64,000 nt of DNA from Tanytarsus gracilentus (Eukaryota > Arthropoda > Insecta > Diptera > Chironomidae): NCBI GenBank assembly GCA_038502055.1, contig JAXRKN010000032.1, forward strand, positions 124,001 to 188,000. Reading direction: 5' to 3'. The translations under genes were made by a program, and so were the position numbers. Under the pieces are notes generated by a model. That model was not told the origin of the DNA and did no database searches. It saw only the letters and a list, made by a program, of their open reading frames with translations. This document shows positions 59,983 to 64,000 of this stretch, in pieces (the stretch's first letter is position 1; every line of letters starts with the position of its first letter).

Positions 59983-61385
59983 AGTATTATAATTTGTAAG
60001 ACTTTGAATAATATTGATTTATCTTATAAAATAATATCTTTCTCTTTATTTCCCTCGCACAATTGTGCTATATTGATAGTCTAAAATTAAATTAAAGTTT
60101 TAGTTTTAATCCAGCAAGAATATCCAGTCATTCACTCGCGCAATTAACAATTAAATTCATGTCACGTAGATAGAAAATTATCAAGTTAACAACAATGCTA
60201 ATTAAACCTGGTTGAAATTGAAATAGAGCAGCTCCAAAAGAATGCTCGGAAAAAATAGTCTGATTTGGTGCTTTGAGTTGATATTGTAGTCGAGTCGACA
60301 TGTTCACATTACATTCAACTTTTGCACGCCTCAATATCTTGATAGCCTTCAGATCTGATCAAGTTTGCTGAGCCCTGTACTGACTGTATAATAATGATTA
60401 AAATTGCATTTTTCTCTTTTTTTGCTCGAACTGTAAAAAAAATATAAAAAACAAAAAGAGATTGAAATAATTATGATTATCAAATTTGACTGTTAAAATA
60501 GTCTACAATGCTTCTAGAATTTTTCTCATAGTTTAGGAACCCATATATGCACACAATATAAAACTGTATTTTTTTCAATTACATTACAAAATTCCATTTT
60601 AATTGCTATGTAGTCTAAAACTAGTCTCGACTCTCTCAGCAACCGGGAAGGTATTAGATGCGAGTTTTTATTTTTTTTCGAGGGGAATTTTCGCAAAATA
60701 TATATTAAAGTATTTATAAATCAAATGAAACCTTGTATCTAAATTACCACACCTATACCCGGTTGTTAACTATGCGAGATTGTAGGTCTATTATTTTTTT
60801 GCTAACTTTTGAACTGAATTTTTATTGTATTTTATTTTTTTTGTTAAATGAACCGTCCTTGCTACCGCTACTCTTTATTCATTTGTTTCATATTCAACTA
60901 TTTCTTAATAAGTGAATTAATTTGTTAATTAAGATGATTGCTTTGTATGACAAAAAGTGCTGATCCTAATTTTTTGAATAAATTTTATGGAACAATTTTT
61001 TGTTTTGACACCCAAAAAGTTTTTAACTAATATTGATTGTTTAATTTTCTAATATGACACTGATGGAATGGCTGAATACATACTCTTTGATATTTTATTA
61101 ACCTCGAGAAAATCAAAGGAGATTAAAAGTAAATATGAGTTTGAATAATTTCATTTCATTCAATGCTCAAAGTTAAATGTCAGGTCATTTATTACTATAT
61201 GTAGGTACATATATTTGGCCAGGAATATTTGGCCGCAGAAAAAAATGTTCTTTTCTTGAAAAACGAGATAATTTTGCTATTACCATAATTTTTTCTGACT
61301 TAAATACAACCAAATGCGAAAATTATTTTTACTTTGTCTAATTGCAGTTTTGTTGCTGTTTCAATCAGAGAAATAAATTGAAGAA

Positions 61386-61487
61386 ATGGTGTCTAGGCGT
61401 AAAATATTGAGCAAATCGCGTGACAATCTCAACACCGATCAAGAAGTTGAAGATGACATTTGGTTCTCAAAGGAAAAGCTATTTAAG
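61386..61487 (+). CDS. First coding exon of a second Expansion/Rebuff-like gene (continues past the window)
   Basis: Thirty-four codons, MVSRRKILSKSRDNLN then DQEVEDDIWFSKEKLFK, ending at GTAAGT. It aligns with the first coding exon at 50081-50191 (MVSRRKILSRSRDNLNLE ... WHQKDKLFR). This shows a tandem paralogue on the same strand about 4.6 kb downstream. The following exons are not in the remaining 2.5 kb, which would be its first intron. Confidence 0.75.
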
Positions 61488-64000
61488 GTAAGTTCAAAAA
61501 TCATAACCAGATTAAATGCACTCTTCAGTCGATAATGCTTATAAGCAACTTTGGCGCCTCGAGTGACCAATTACGAAAGAAATGCGAAGACCACGAAGAC
61601 AAAAAGAATGAACAACTTAATTTCGCACTCATAAATTTCCTTTTTTCAGAAAGGCAGACCAGATGTTTTTTTTAAGTTTAATTTTTAAAATCATTTCAAT
61701 ATTTATAAAAACAGTTTTGTATGTTGTATGTTATAGTGGTTTTTTGGAAAATAAATAATTGTTTTGGTGAATTTACTCTACTTTTAACATTAAAATCTCG
61801 GTTATTTTGGGGCGTGGTTTAAAATTTTAAAGATTAAAATTTTAAAATTTAAAAACTGTTTTTGAAAGTTACCAAGTTATGTTTTAATATAAAACGTGAA
61901 ACTATAAAAATAATAAACTGAAAACTGATAAACTTATTTTTTGGATTTTAAAAATACTTTGGTTTAATAAAAACGGAATTGAGAAATTTTTTGTAGATTT
62001 TAATTTAATTTTTAAACGTTTTTCATGTATGAGTTTCGCATTAATTACGAAAAAATGTTGACAATTTTTGTTTGATGCTACTATGGAATTTGTGAAATAT
62101 GGTCGGGGTGGTTTTCAAAAAAATTAATAGAATGTGGATATTTCAAAGTTTTCATGTTAAAAAATTAAATTGTAGAGTGACGAATGTAACATACATTTAA
62201 ATTATGGGCGGCTTAAACCGCCTAGTTTATATATAATTATACATCAAACTTCTTCCTTATGAAAACTTTTTTTCATTACACACTTTTTGCAGAGTGCGAG
62301 ATTTGACTTTAAGGCAATTACTTTATGGACAATTAATGATATAAAAAGTTCATTCACGCAGATTTACTTAAAAACCCTACAATAATTTTTACGTGATTTT
62401 TTAATTCCATTCATCTTCTTAAAACATTAATATTTAACTCAAGCATCTTTAGCACTGGTTGTATAATTTCAACATGGTTTCTTTCTATCCCTGCCTCTAA
62501 TGTCTAAATGTAAGGCCTGAATTTCCATTGTGTGCAAACCTAGAATTTTGATTTTTAATCAATTTTGATCATCGGACAACGCGCTCGTTGAAATAATTTT
62601 CTAAATAAAGATCTTTGAAGTCAAATAGCTGTTAAATTTGTAAATCTCAAAAAAAATGTTAAACTTCCTTGATCCTATCTTCAATAACTCTCCTCCAGAG
62701 ATAAACCTCTCTTATGCAATTATTACTAACTTGAAAGTTTGTAGGCGGCAAGCCGCCCATAGCTCTATTTCGAGTATACTGCGATCTAGACTGTAGAGGC
62801 AGATCTAATGCGCAACCATTAAGCTTATTGCTGAAACTATTTTGAAAGTTCCACTTTTTATTATTAATTTCAATATTTATTTTAAACGGAAATTTGAAGA
62901 CTTAAGTCGATTTTATTTTGCTAACTAGAAGAACCCGTCGTGGCAAGCCGCCCAATAAAATAATTCAAAAATACTGCGATCACAGATCTAGATTGTGGAG
63001 GCTGCGCTAAAGCGCAACCATTAAGCTTGTTGCTGAAATTATTTTAAAGGTTCAACTTTTAATAGTTTCATTTTAAATTTGATTGTCAATCTCAAACGGA
63101 TATCTGTCTATCTAAATATATGAAAAATTAGAACTTTAAATAAATTCTGTGTACTGGATTCAAAAAATTAATTCTTTTTTCTTGGGTATTTTTTTTGAAT
63201 GCATTCGAATATTAAGTTCTTGATCTCTGTCGTTCAAAATTTTATATTAAACAGTTCACAAAAAAAACTAAAGTTCTTTTGGAATTTTATTTCATCGTCA
63301 TTGTTTATATTGATAAATTCTGTGTTCGCCCTTTAAAAAGTTCCATTCCATTTGTCTTGTTTGAAATTTAAATATTTAATTCAATAATTTATCTTGCTAA
63401 TTATTTTCAAATAATCTTCACTCAATTTTAAACAACGCCCTTAAATTGTTACCTCATATGTGAAACTTCTAAAAAACGACTGCAGCGCCACCTAACAGCG
63501 TTACGGACAGACACACAAATTAGCTTGTTATATTTTGCTAATTATTTTCGAATAATCTTAAATTATATTTTATAGCCACGCCCCCAAAATTCTACCTAAG
63601 CTGATTAAAACTTTATAATTTTTAAAAAAATAAGTGAAGATTATAATTTCTTCTTAAAATTTCCCCTAAATTCCCATTGGATTATTGTTAGAGCGTTATA
63701 AATTACATTGCTGCATTGCATTGCCACATTCTTACAAAAGTGGAGATTTATTTATAAGGGTTTTTTTACAATTTTTTAAGTAGTAAAAAGTCACATCCTA
63801 AATTACTATATTGCTGCCTAAGTGTGAAACAAAATGTTTAGTTGCTGGTTGTTAAAAGCGTCTCTAATTTTCACGCTACGGCAAGTATATGTGCTTTAAT
63901 TGTAGCGGTGGCGATGCATACAAGAATGAGCAGATTTATTGGTTAATTAAGAACAAATTGTTATTTATGAATGTTCTCAGCTTGACACGTTTTCATTAAA
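61488..64000. other. First intron of the downstream paralogue
   Basis: No MH2-type exon follows within the window. The segment is AT-rich and contains a GGCGG..CCGCC repeat family: 62203-62225 (GGGCGGCTTAAACCGCC) and the tandem pair at 62744-63099. Confidence 0.5.
62744..63099 (+). repeat. Two tandem ~195-bp-spaced repeat units
   Basis: Units at about 62744-62889 and 62939-63099 share GGCAAGCCGCCC, TACTGCGATC, GCGCAACCATTAAGCTT, TTGCTGAAA.TATTTT and a terminal AAACGGA. The divergence is roughly 20-25 percent. GGC(A)AAGCC hairpin motifs also occur at 52333-52345 and 62203-62225, which suggests a dispersed family. Confidence 0.65.

Overview
This is a eukaryotic nuclear window, almost certainly from an insect and most likely a small-genome dipteran. 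It is very AT-rich, many introns are only 48-70 bp, and the recognisable proteins are insect or fly orthologues: CstF50, Arpc1, Sos, Snf, a spastizin-like FYVE protein, Pgam5, Mos, PI31 and a tandem pair of Expansion/Rebuff-like genes. A nematoceran such as a chironomid midge would fit, but that is inference. I rebuilt the multi-exon coding sequences by hand from splice sites and reading phase. Each complete model given here has a length divisible by three.

Layout. 0-4.2 kb: CstF50 (-) and a divergent, unrecognised acidic/basic nuclear-type protein (+). 4.2-10.6 kb: a transposon cemetery with a palindromic element, a CCCAC/GTGGG-ended repeat family with minisatellite amplification, and a hAT-like element holding a second nested element. 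10.7-11.4 kb: a TATA-driven secreted cuticle-like protein. 13-21 kb: a small MITE, a full ABCA transporter (-) and a transposon-family-derived gene (+). 21.7-29.9 kb: Arpc1 (+), Sos (-) and Snf (+). 31.2-47.1 kb: an arrestin-domain gene (+), a ZFYVE26/spastizin homologue (-), Pgam5 (+), Mos (-) and PI31 (+). 49.9-64 kb: an Expansion/Rebuff-like MH2 gene (+) and the first coding exon of its paralogue (+). Several gene pairs are divergent with short shared 5' regions (CstF50/1974 gene 320 bp, Sos/snf 251 bp, ZFYVE26/Pgam5 172 bp). The genes are unrelated housekeeping or developmental genes, not one pathway.

The most unusual signal is a dispersed AT-rich element built from inverted arrays of TAATTAT-type units (AATTATTTCT/AATTATCCT and complements). 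It occurs mainly in introns. One copy sits in another repeat, flanked by an 11-bp direct repeat. In the spastizin gene a copy makes a complete 155-bp intron flanked by a 23/26-bp duplication of coding sequence, with the 5' splice site in one copy and the 3' splice site at the other. That is the pattern expected of intron birth by an introner-like insertion. A second insertion in the same gene, with a 15-bp duplication and a hAT-type MITE nested in it, has no workable canonical splice sites and seems to cut the protein short. Four elements show 8-bp target-site duplications (one imperfect) that define their ends.
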